DNA from: Gemmatimonadales bacterium
GTDB taxonomy: Bacteria > Gemmatimonadota > Gemmatimonadetes > Gemmatimonadales > GWC2-71-9
NCBI GenBank assembly: GCA_025927545.1
Contig: JAICLE010000009.1
Span: forward strand, 1 to 58,992
Reading direction: 5' to 3'
DNA length: 58,992 bases
Both the position numbers and the translations under genes were made by a program. Positions 25,194 to 32,064 of the stretch are shown piece after piece. The notes below the pieces were generated by a model that saw nothing but the letters and a program-made list of their open reading frames with translations, searched no databases and was not told where the DNA came from. Position 1 is the stretch's first letter. Every line of letters starts with the position of its first letter.

Positions 25194-25283
25194 CGGGGCT
25201 GACCAGGCCGGCGGAGAACCGCGGCCCCGCCGGCGTCGTTGGAAGGACAGCGTGCAGGATCATCATCGACCCGCGGAGCCCGC

Positions 25284-25961
25284 GTGAACGCACCCGTCAT
25301 CCATCCTCCCGTCACACGACATCGCGGCATCGTCCGGCTGGCGCACTGGCTCAACGCCATTTTCCTCGTCGGCATGATCGCGAGCGGGCTCCAGATATAC
25401 GCCGCGTTCGCGCACTTCGGCCCACGAGGCGCGCCATACCCCAACCCGCTCGACGGCAGGATGCTGCCCGAGTGGTCGCGGCTCGGCGGCTGGCTCGCAG
25501 GGGGGCTCAACTGGCATTTCGCGCTGGCCTGGCCGTTCGTGCTGACCGGGCTGGTCTACCTCGTCTTCCTGGCGCTCTCGGGCGAGTGGCGCTCGCTGCT
25601 CTTCCGGCCACGGGACGTGGGACCCGCCGTCCAGATGCAGCTCTACTATCTGCGCCTCCGCCCCACGCACCCGCCCCAGGGAAAGCACAACGCGCTCCAG
25701 AAGGCTGCGTATACCGCCATCGTGCTGCTCGGGGTGCTCTCGGTGCTAACCGGATTCGCCATCTACAAGCCGATCCAGTTCGGCTGGCTCACCCGGCTCT
25801 TCGGCGGGTACGAACTGGCTCGCTACTGGCACTTCTGGGCGGTCTGGATCTTCGTCGGCTTCACCCTCCTGCATGTGGCGCTGGTATTTCTGGTAGACCC
25901 CGCCTCGCTCAGGGCGATGATTACGGGCCGCTACTACGGGAGGTTCCCCAGCCATGACTGA
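25284..25961 (+). CDS. Cytochrome b561-type membrane protein
   Basis: 225 residues with four membrane helices (LNAIFLVGMIASGLQIYAAF; FALAWPFVLTGLVYLVFLALSG; YTAIVLLGVLSVLTGFAIY; WAVWIFVGFTLLHVALVFLV). Conserved His residues near helix ends (RLAHWLNA, NWHFALAW, YWHFWAVW, LLHVALVF) fit two b haems, as in NiFe-hydrogenase cytochrome b and formate dehydrogenase gamma subunits. It overlaps the molybdopterin enzyme gene by 8 bp, so the pair probably forms a membrane-anchored redox complex that exchanges electrons with quinone. Start GTG 25284 chosen at the first residues resembling the family. Confidence 0.85.
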   Translation: MNAPVIHPPVTRHRGIVRLAHWLNAIFLVGMIASGLQIYAAFAHFGPRGAPYPNPLDGRMLPEWSRLGGWLAGGLNWHFALAWPFVLTGLVYLVFLALSGEWRSLLFRPRDVGPAVQMQLYYLRLRPTHPPQGKHNALQKAAYTAIVLLGVLSVLTGFAIYKPIQFGWLTRLFGGYELARYWHFWAVWIFVGFTLLHVALVFLVDPASLRAMITGRYYGRFPSHD

Positions 25962-26688
25962 CCGTGCCGCCGGGCTCAATCGCCGGGACTTCGTCCGGCT
26001 CGGATTGGTGGCGGGCCCTGCGTCACTGGCTGCGGCGTGCGGGTGGGACGGCGGCCCGGCTATCGCGCCGCGGCTCCGCGCCATCAGCCGGCTCAACGAC
26101 TGGGTGGGGGAGAAGCTCCTGCTCTCGCCCACTCGGCTGGCTCCGGAGTACCCGGTCTCATCCCGCACCCCCGCGGCGCAGTTCCCGATGTACTCCATCA
26201 CCTTCAATCGCACTCGGCACTTTCCCGTGCCTCCGGAGGGGTGGGCGCTCGAGGTCGGCGGCCTCGTGCGCGCGCCGGTGCGGCTCACCCGGCCGATGCT
26301 CGAGGCACTGCCTCGGGTGACGTACACAGTGAAGCACCACTGCGTGGAAGGCTGGACCGCGGTGGGGACCTGGACCGGCGTTCCGGTCTCGGCCATCGCC
26401 GACATGGTGCGGCCCACCCACGAGGCGCGATACCTGAGGTTCGACTCGTTCGACCGCCGCTACAGCAACGGGTGGGACCTCACCAGCGCCATGCACCCGC
26501 AGACCATCCTGGCGTACGGATTCAATGATCGTCCGCTCATGGCCGAGCACGGGGCGCCGCTCCGGCTGTACTCGCCGATCAAGCTGGGGTACAAGCTCAC
26601 GAAGTATCTCACCGGCATGACGTTCACCCGGGAGCGGCCCGGCGGCTACTGGGAGGACCAGGGCTACCCCTGGTTCGGCGGCGTCTAG
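25954..26688 (+). CDS. Tat-exported sulfite-oxidase-fold molybdopterin oxidoreductase
   Basis: 244 residues. A twin-arginine signal (LNRRDFVRLGLVAG) is followed by a possible acylated Cys (LAAAC). The catalytic Mo-ligand Cys130 lies in KHHCVEGWTAVGTWTGVPV, the sulfite oxidase-family signature, with the C-terminal SPIKLGYKLTKYLTGMTF. With the cytochrome b gene before it the arrangement parallels MsrPQ (YedYZ), which repairs methionine sulfoxide in periplasmic proteins, but the membrane partner here is of a different cytochrome type. Substrate unknown. Confidence 0.88.
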   Translation: MTDRAAGLNRRDFVRLGLVAGPASLAAACGWDGGPAIAPRLRAISRLNDWVGEKLLLSPTRLAPEYPVSSRTPAAQFPMYSITFNRTRHFPVPPEGWALEVGGLVRAPVRLTRPMLEALPRVTYTVKHHCVEGWTAVGTWTGVPVSAIADMVRPTHEARYLRFDSFDRRYSNGWDLTSAMHPQTILAYGFNDRPLMAEHGAPLRLYSPIKLGYKLTKYLTGMTFTRERPGGYWEDQGYPWFGGV

Positions 26689-26930
26689 CGGAGGTCGTCG
26701 GCCTCCACCGAGACGTCGGCGGTGCCGTCCGGCAGATAGGTGACGACGAGGCGCCACGGCCGGCAGCAGACCTGACAGTCTTCCACATACTCCTGCTGCC
26801 GGCCGCTTCCCGGGTCGAGCGCGATCTCGTTGATCTCGCCGCAGTAGGGGCACAGTACGGTGGCTTCGGTCTCCACCGTCCCATTGCCCAGCGGGAACTC
26901 CTCGTCCAGCTCGTCGTCGTGCTCGCTCAT
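26685..26930 (-). CDS. Small CPxCG cysteine-rich zinc-ribbon protein
   Basis: 81 residues. An acidic N-terminus (EHDDELDEEFP) precedes LCPYCGEINEIALDPGSGRQQEYVEDCQVCCRPW, a CPxCG...CxxCC metal site, and then a beta-hairpin. It matches the CPXCG-motif cysteine-rich family of unknown function. GGAG lies upstream of ATG 26930. The 3' end overlaps the molybdopterin enzyme stop by 4 bp on the opposite strand. Confidence 0.85.
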   Translation of the reverse strand: MSEHDDELDEEFPLGNGTVETEATVLCPYCGEINEIALDPGSGRQQEYVEDCQVCCRPWRLVVTYLPDGTADVSVEADDLR

Positions 26931-27055
26931 GGCCGCTCCGCCCTGGCAGTATATTCTCCAACATTCACTCGCGACGACCGGAGTACCAGCGTCCGGGCCA
27001 CCCCGGACTCCTCCTGCCACTCGGGCTGACGGCCGGACTGCTCGCCGGCCGGGCG

Positions 27056-28222
27056 GTGGCGGCGCCGCCGCTTACCGATCCGCTGGGCGCGGCGCTGCCG
27101 CCGTCGCTCCACCTGGCCTACCCGCCACTCTACGTGCTGCTGGCACCCCTCTTCACGCTGTGGGACGGGGTGTCGATGCTGTCCATGAGCCGCCTCAGAG
27201 GCTTTCTGCTGGGGCTGCTCGCGCTCTACGTGGTGTGGCGGACCGGGCGGATGCTGTGGCGGCGCGTCGCGTGGAGCGACCGGCCTCCGCCGCGGACCCC
27301 GATTCGGCGCGAGCTGGGCATCCTGGCCGCGACGCTCCTCGCCCTCGTGCTGTTCGTGGGGGTAGGCATCCTGTGGCATCGGCCGATGGCGGCGCTCGCC
27401 GGCACCGGACCGGACGAGGTGGTGTTCGACATCCACAGCCATACCAACGCCTCTCATGACGTCCACGGTACCCTGATGGGTGGCTTCGATACGGAGGCGG
27501 ACCTGCGCTGGCACCGTCGCGCGGGCTTCGACGCCGTCTTCGTCACCGACCACAACACCGTGGCCGGGCTCCGGCCGCATACCGGCCCCCCGGCGCTCTG
27601 CCCCGGGATCGAGGTCAGCGCGTGGAAGGCCCACGTGGTGCTGCTCGGCGACTCGGTTCCGGTGGACCGCGCGCGCTACAACGGCTCGCTCGCGGCCCTC
27701 CGAACGCTGCTCGCCGAAAGCGATTCGCTGTACGGCGCGCTGAGCGTACTGTCGCTGCCCGAGTACGAGCGCAATCACTGGGCTCGGCTCGACACGCTGG
27801 CGGCGGCGGGCGCGGACGGGTTCGAGATCGTGAACGCGGCGCCTAAGGCCAACGAGCTCTCCCGCGCGCGGCGGGACTCGGTCGTGGCACTGGCGCGGCG
27901 GACGAACCGGTTCGTGGTCGGCGCGAGCGACAGCCACGGGTGGGGGGCCACCAGCATGGTCTGGAATGTCATGCGCGTGCCGGGCGGCAAGGCCATGGGT
28001 GCCGCGGCGTGCCCCGCCGTGCTGGACGGACTCCGCCGTGGGTTCGGATCGTCGCGCATCGTGGAGCGGCATCGGCTCCGGGCGGACAGCGGGTGGCCGA
28101 TCCTGCTCACCCCGGCCGGCGTGGTCTGGGAGAGCTGGCGCGCGATGGACTGGACGCTCACCCTGGCCTGGCTGGGCTGGGTGTGGCTCGTGTGGACGGC
28201 CGTGCGCCGACGCCACTCCTGA
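27056..28222 (+). CDS. Membrane-anchored PHP-domain phosphoesterase-like protein
   Basis: 388 residues from GTG 27056. Membrane segments at the N-terminus (YPPLYVLLAPLF, LLGLLALYVVW, ILAATLLALVLFVGVGILW) and C-terminus (TLAWLGWVWLVWTAV) flank a PHP domain: DIHSHTNASHD, RAGFDAVFVTDHNT, CPGIEVSAWKAHVVLLG and GASDSHGW. These His/Asp sets bind a trinuclear metal centre. The true start may be further left: the frame is open and hydrophobic (GLLLPLGLTAGLLAG) back to about 26963. There an ATT codon sits 7 bp after TATATT, but no ATG, GTG or TTG is available. Function: hydrolysis of a phosphoester, substrate unknown. Confidence 0.8.
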   Translation: MAAPPLTDPLGAALPPSLHLAYPPLYVLLAPLFTLWDGVSMLSMSRLRGFLLGLLALYVVWRTGRMLWRRVAWSDRPPPRTPIRRELGILAATLLALVLFVGVGILWHRPMAALAGTGPDEVVFDIHSHTNASHDVHGTLMGGFDTEADLRWHRRAGFDAVFVTDHNTVAGLRPHTGPPALCPGIEVSAWKAHVVLLGDSVPVDRARYNGSLAALRTLLAESDSLYGALSVLSLPEYERNHWARLDTLAAAGADGFEIVNAAPKANELSRARRDSVVALARRTNRFVVGASDSHGWGATSMVWNVMRVPGGKAMGAAACPAVLDGLRRGFGSSRIVERHRLRADSGWPILLTPAGVVWESWRAMDWTLTLAWLGWVWLVWTAVRRRHS

Positions 28223-28248
28223 CGCCGTTTCCCTCAACCGGACCCGCC

Positions 28249-29241
28249 ATGTCCCGCGCCCGCTTCCTCGGCACCGGCTTCGCCGTGCCCGACCGCGTCG
28301 TGACCAACGACGACCTCTCGGCACTCATGGACACGAGCGATGAATGGATCCGGACGCGCACCGGGATCCAGGAGCGCCGCTGGGTACGCGAGGGCGAGAC
28401 CGGGGCCGGACTGGCGGACCAGGCAGCGCGGCGCGCGCTCGAGGCCGCCGGGCTCGAGCCGGGAGAGCTCGACGCCATCGTCTACGCCACCTCGACACCC
28501 GACCACTTCGCTCCCGGCAACGGGGTATACCTGCAGCGGCTGCTCGGTGTCGGCGGCATCCCGTCCATCGACATCCGGAACCAGTGCAGCGGATTCATCT
28601 ACGCGCTCTCGGTGGCGGATGCGTTCATCCGCTGCGGCCAGTTCCGCCGGGTGCTCGTGGTGGGCGCGGAGCTCCAGTCCACCGGCATGGACGTGAGCAC
28701 CCGAGGCCGCAACACGGCCGTCATCTTCGCCGACGGCGCGGGCGCGGTGGTGCTGGGGCCGGGGAACGACGAGCGTGGCCTCCTCGCCTTCGACCTCCAC
28801 GGCGACGGGACGTACGCCGAGAAGCTCTGGGTGGACGCTCCGGGCTCGATGTACCACCCACGCGTATCGCACGAGCAGATTGAGGCGGGGCGCCACTTCC
28901 TGGACATGGATGGGAAGGAGGTGTTCCGGCACGCCGTGGCCCGGATGCCGGAATCAGTGCTGGCGGTGCTGGCGGCCACCGGCCAGACCCCGGCCGATCT
29001 CCGTCTGCTGGTGGCGCATCAAGCCAACCTTCGCATCACGGAGATGATCCAGCGGACGTTGCAGCTCCGCGACGACCAGGTCTACAACAACATCATGCGC
29101 TACGGCAACACGACGGCGGCCTCGATTCCGATCGCGCTGGACGAGTGCGTGCGCGCGGGACGGGTGCGGGCCGGAGACCTGGTGGCGCTGACGGCGTTCG
29201 GGTCGGGGTTCCTGTGGGGGAGCGCGCTGGTGCGGTGGTGA
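28249..29241 (+). CDS. fabH: 3-oxoacyl-ACP synthase III family protein (FabH-like)
   Basis: 330 residues with the KAS III triad Cys113 (NQCSGF), His257 (VAHQANLRI) and Asn287 (YGNTTAASIP). TSDEWIRTRTGIQERR near the N-terminus and ALTAFGSGFLWGSALVRW at the end are standard. It condenses acetyl- or branched acyl-CoA with malonyl-ACP to start fatty acid synthesis. It stands apart from other fab genes, so it could be a specialised copy rather than the housekeeping one. Follows the PHP gene by 26 bp, same strand. Confidence 0.92.
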   Translation: MSRARFLGTGFAVPDRVVTNDDLSALMDTSDEWIRTRTGIQERRWVREGETGAGLADQAARRALEAAGLEPGELDAIVYATSTPDHFAPGNGVYLQRLLGVGGIPSIDIRNQCSGFIYALSVADAFIRCGQFRRVLVVGAELQSTGMDVSTRGRNTAVIFADGAGAVVLGPGNDERGLLAFDLHGDGTYAEKLWVDAPGSMYHPRVSHEQIEAGRHFLDMDGKEVFRHAVARMPESVLAVLAATGQTPADLRLLVAHQANLRITEMIQRTLQLRDDQVYNNIMRYGNTTAASIPIALDECVRAGRVRAGDLVALTAFGSGFLWGSALVRW

Positions 29242-29265
29242 CAGCCGCTTACTGGTGACCGCCGC

Positions 29266-29646
29266 TTACGGCTGATCGCCTTCCAGCGTCAGCCGCCGGT
29301 GGCAGTGGGCGCAATCCACGGTGCGCGGCAGCCGGTACCGGCCGAACAGCGCGAACTGCTGCTCCGTGCCGCAGAAGGGGCAGCGCCCCTCGACCCCGCG
29401 AAAGATCTCACCATCCCTGAGCCGCAGCAGCCCGAGCACGACGGCCAGCAGCAGGCCGGTCGGGACTACGACGAAGTGCACGAGCGGAATCGGCAGGGCG
29501 ATGAGCGCCACCGCGATGAACGCGCCGAACACGATCGCCGCTCGCTTGAGCCGCTCGGACGGGGTGAGCACCGCGACCTCCGCCCGCGCCTCCGCGGGCG
29601 CGGCGCCGAAGCCTTCGAGATGGAGCCGCTCGGTTCTGGTCGTCAC
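29266..29646 (-). CDS. Membrane protein with a C-terminal zinc ribbon
   Basis: 126 residues from GTG 29646. Two membrane helices (AAIVFGAFIAVALIALPIPL, HFVVVPTGLLLAVVLGLLRL) are followed by CPFCG and CAHC, a four-cysteine zinc ribbon. Not recognised as a named family. The start overlaps the stop of the gene upstream (29643-30074) by 4 bp, so the two are probably co-expressed. Confidence 0.72.
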   Translation of the reverse strand: MTTRTERLHLEGFGAAPAEARAEVAVLTPSERLKRAAIVFGAFIAVALIALPIPLVHFVVVPTGLLLAVVLGLLRLRDGEIFRGVEGRCPFCGTEQQFALFGRYRLPRTVDCAHCHRRLTLEGDQP

Positions 29647-30074
29647 TCTGCGTCGAGCGGATACTTCCGCAGGTAGTACTCCTGGGTGCGGGTGGCCCGC
29701 GCCCGATAGAGCTGCTCGTCGTCGTCGTCGGCATCGCTCACGAACAGGTGCAGCGACCCCGGCCACATCGTCGCCTGGAGCGACCAATTGGTGCTGGGCG
29801 CGTGCAGCACCCACTGCAGCGCGCCGCCCCCGGCGTCCGTCAGATGGATCTCACTCGCCCGCTCCAGCGGCACGCTCGAAGGAATCCCGGCGATCGCCGC
29901 CTCGATCGGATCGAGCATGAGCTCCGCGTCGGTCCAGGAGCGGAACGTCACTTTTCCGTGCACGGGGGATTCGGTCTCCGGCAACTCGAATTCCGTCTGC
30001 CACTCGCCCAGCAGGTCCCATGCATGGTCCATGGGGCCGATGTTGGGCACCTGCACCGTCGGATGTCTAGGCAT
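29643..30074 (-). CDS. Conserved-looking hypothetical cytoplasmic protein
   Basis: 143 residues with no signal peptide or membrane segment. It is beta-rich with aromatic residues (HAWDLLGEWQTEFEL, GALQWVLHAPSTNWSLQATMW) and an acidic loop SDADDDDEQL. Possibly a lipocalin-like or ligand-binding barrel, but I do not recognise the family. GGAAGGAG lies before ATG 30074, a strong ribosome site. Confidence 0.7.
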   Translation of the reverse strand: MPRHPTVQVPNIGPMDHAWDLLGEWQTEFELPETESPVHGKVTFRSWTDAELMLDPIEAAIAGIPSSVPLERASEIHLTDAGGGALQWVLHAPSTNWSLQATMWPGSLHLFVSDADDDDEQLYRARATRTQEYYLRKYPLDAE

Positions 30075-30218
30075 CGGTGTCTCCTTCCAGTATGCTGACT
30101 GGGTAAGGACACGATCACATGCACCCGCGATACGTACTCTCACAGTAGCGACCCGAACGCTCGCCGTCACCGCCACTGAATCTTTCCGATATACGTTCCG
30201 TACTGTAACGCGGCCTCC

Positions 30219-30524
30219 ATGTCCTCCACCTCGGGGTTCGCCATGCTTCAACTGTTGCTGACTCTGGCCGCCGGTCTCGGCGGCTACCTGATCGCCCGGC
30301 GCTTCGTGGCTCGCCGGCTCCGCTTCGTCGATGCGATTCACGCGCCGTGGGCGCCGGTGCTGGCGGGGATCGCCGGATTTGTGCTCGCCTGGCCCGTGGC
30401 GCTGCTCCCCATTGTGAGCGCCGTGCCGGCGGTGATCTTCGGCCTCGGCATCGGGCTGGGGACGGCCAGGGGCGCAAGGCTCGTCCGCCGCTCGACCGGG
30501 ACCCACAGCCGGCTCACGCCATGA
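30219..30524 (+). CDS. Small hydrophobic membrane protein
   Basis: 101 residues (93 if ATG 30243 is used). Three hydrophobic segments: MLQLLLTLAAGLGGYLIA, WAPVLAGIAGFVLAWPVALL and IVSAVPAVIFGLGIGLG. A basic loop RRFVARRLRF lies between the first two. Family and function unknown. Neither start has a clear Shine-Dalgarno. A 7-bp palindrome GAGCGCG-C-CGCGCTC at 30540-30554 follows the stop and may act in termination. Confidence 0.55.
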   Translation: MSSTSGFAMLQLLLTLAAGLGGYLIARRFVARRLRFVDAIHAPWAPVLAGIAGFVLAWPVALLPIVSAVPAVIFGLGIGLGTARGARLVRRSTGTHSRLTP

Positions 30525-30597
30525 TTGCAAGCTAACAGCGAGCGCGCCGCGCTCCTGTAGACTGGATCACACTCCGGGAGACGTCTATCTTGACCGC

Positions 30598-30843
30598 ATG
30601 ACGACCGTGCACTGCGTCCGCTGCGGCCAGGACCGGGAGCGAATGGCGTTCCAGCCATTCCAGAACGAGATCGGCAAGCGGGCCTACCAGGAAATTTGCG
30701 GGCTGTGCTGGGGCGAGTGGTTGCAGATGCAGCAGCAGCTCATCAACCACTACGCCTTGAACCTCCGCGACCCGAAGGCCAAGGAGTTCCTGTTCCGGAA
30801 CATGGAGCAGTTCCTCTTCTCCGGAGGACAGGTCGGGGCGTAG
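30598..30843 (+). CDS. YggX-like Fe(II)-trafficking protein with CxxC pairs
   Basis: 81 residues. The core EIGKRAYQEICGLCWGEWLQMQQQLINHYALNLRDPKA...MEQFLF matches the YggX pattern (E-x-GKRxYxEIxxxxWxxWxxxQxxLIN, then xxFLF). E. coli YggX protects iron-sulfur proteins from oxidative damage. Unlike that protein, this one carries CVRCGQDRERM at the N-terminus and CGLC in the core, which together could bind zinc or iron. No Shine-Dalgarno is present; TATCTT ends 6 bp before ATG 30598, consistent with a leaderless transcript. Confidence 0.82.
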   Translation: MTTVHCVRCGQDRERMAFQPFQNEIGKRAYQEICGLCWGEWLQMQQQLINHYALNLRDPKAKEFLFRNMEQFLFSGGQVGA

Positions 30844-30868
30844 GTCCCATCCGGCTCCCTCCCCTGCC

Positions 30869-31834
30869 TCACTGCGACACCCCCAGCCGGAAAACCAGGT
30901 CCACCGCCGGCCCGCCCGGCTCGAGGTCCTCCGTCAACCCGAGCCGCCACTCCCGTCCTGCCCGCGTCGCCAGAATCCACCCGAAGTCGAGCGACAGCTC
31001 TCGCCGGTCGAGTGCGGGGATGGTCGTATCGTGATAGTAGGGGCTGTGGTAGATCAGGTTGGCATAGAGCGACTGGCGTCCCCAGAAGCGCCAGCGCGCG
31101 CCCGAGCTCGCCGAGAGGAACGTCGTTCGTTGGAACGGCGCCAGCGCACCGTACGCCGGGGTGGCGCCCAGGCCGAGGCTGCCCTCGTAGACGAGCGGCC
31201 GAGCGACCGGCAGATGCACGGTCGTGACCACTCCGGCGGCCGGGACCCCGCGGCCGTATCCGGCCGGCGCAGTAGACGTCGGGAGCGTGAGCGACAGCAC
31301 GGTCTGCACACGGCTGCTGTGGCGCAGGCCGACAGCCGCGCGGACGTCGCCCAGGAAGAGGGCGCTCGGACGGCGCTGCAGCGCGACCCCGTTCGGCAGC
31401 TCGATCCGGTAGAGGAACGCATCATTGGGCCGGCGGTCCCGCTCCTCCAGGGTGATCCCCAGTGTGCGGTGATACCAGTTGAGGAAGCCGTCGAGGAAGC
31501 CGGCGTACGCCCCGCCGACCGAGGCGTCGAGCTCGAGGAACGCGCCCGGGCTCAGGTCCCGAGCCGCGCGGAGCCTGAGGCGCAGGATCTCGGCGTCCAG
31601 ATTGTAGTCGGCGCGCGGCAGCGTCGCGTGCTCGATGACGCTCGCGTAGTCGAGCGCCAGCGCGCCCGACCAGCCGCCGGGATGGGGCGGCCGGAGCGGC
31701 TCGAAGCCAAGCCCGGTCCTCGAGTCGGCTACCGGGTTGATGGGCGCATACGCCGGGAGGCCCTGGGCGCTGGCCATGGGCGGGATGAGGCAGCAGGCGG
31801 CGAGGGCGGCGAGGGCGAAGGCGCGGGGGGTCAC
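30869..31834 (-). CDS. DUF3187-like outer membrane protein
   Basis: 321 residues from GTG 31834 (TTG 31864 would add 10). A signal peptide (AFALAALAACCLIPPMASAQG) is followed by alternating beta-strand sequence typical of porin-like barrels: LALDYASVIEHA, LRLRLRAARDLSPGAFLELDASVGGAYAGF, YANLIYHSPYYHDT, and a final DLVFRLGVSQ. It resembles the DUF3187 family of outer membrane proteins of unknown role. It diverges from the leader-peptide promoter of the aromatic gene, with promoter regions back to back. Confidence 0.72.
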   Translation of the reverse strand: MTPRAFALAALAACCLIPPMASAQGLPAYAPINPVADSRTGLGFEPLRPPHPGGWSGALALDYASVIEHATLPRADYNLDAEILRLRLRAARDLSPGAFLELDASVGGAYAGFLDGFLNWYHRTLGITLEERDRRPNDAFLYRIELPNGVALQRRPSALFLGDVRAAVGLRHSSRVQTVLSLTLPTSTAPAGYGRGVPAAGVVTTVHLPVARPLVYEGSLGLGATPAYGALAPFQRTTFLSASSGARWRFWGRQSLYANLIYHSPYYHDTTIPALDRRELSLDFGWILATRAGREWRLGLTEDLEPGGPAVDLVFRLGVSQ

Positions 31835-31857
31835 GTGGTGGAGAAGATAATGCTCGC

Positions 31858-31887
31858 TTGACAAACGCGCGGGCGGCCCCGTACGTT
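31858..31887 (+). promoter_or_regulatory. Sigma70-like promoter of the aromatic leader
   Basis: Consensus -35 TTGACA (31858-31863), an 18-bp spacer and -10 TACGTT (31882-31887). The predicted transcription start falls at about 31894, the A of the leader ATG, so the leader peptide would be translated from a leaderless message. Confidence 0.7.
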
Positions 31888-31893
31888 GTTTCC

Positions 31894-31983
31894 ATGATCC
31901 GGTCGAACCGTGGGTGGTTCTACTTCTACTTTACCAGCGCCGGCGCGGCTCGATGCCCGTCCGGAGTCGGCAGGGTGCTGTAG
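31894..31983 (+). CDS. Aromatic amino acid leader peptide (WFYFYF)
   Basis: 29-residue open frame, ATG 31894 to TAG 31981. Residues 8-13 are Trp-Phe-Tyr-Phe-Tyr-Phe, six consecutive aromatic codons (31915-31932), a density hard to explain by chance in a short peptide. It is followed by a 13-bp terminator and then a gene for phenylalanine/aromatic synthesis. The layout is that of pheA, pheST and trp attenuators: ribosome stalling for lack of charged tRNA(Phe), tRNA(Tyr) or tRNA(Trp) would change RNA folding. Too short for standard gene calling. Confidence 0.82.
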   Translation: MIRSNRGWFYFYFTSAGAARCPSGVGRVL

Positions 31984-31999
31984 CGCTCACCGACCGGAC
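31959..31999 (+). promoter_or_regulatory. Leader hairpin enclosing the leader stop codon
   Basis: GTCCG-GA-GTCGG (31959-31970) can pair with CCGACCGGAC (31990-31999), ten pairs with a two-base bulge; the loop holds the leader TAG. A competing antiterminator is also possible: CCGGCGCGGC (31940-31949) can pair at nine of ten positions with GCCCCGCCGG (32009-32018), the 5' arm of the terminator. The pairings are computed by eye, not by energy. Confidence 0.55.
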
Positions 32000-32006
32000 C
32001 CCATCG

Positions 32007-32046
32007 ACGCCCCGCCGGAGCGATCCGGCGGGGCGTTTTTCTATTT
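32007..32046 (+). terminator. Attenuator terminator upstream of the PDT-DAHP synthase gene
   Basis: Perfect 13-bp stem: ACGCCCCGCCGGA (32007-32019) and TCCGGCGGGGCGT (32024-32036), with a GCGA tetraloop, followed directly by TTTTCTATTT. The strongest intrinsic terminator in the window, yet it lies between a promoter and its gene, as an attenuator should. Confidence 0.88.
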
Positions 32047-32064
32047 CACCAGCGGAGCAGATTC

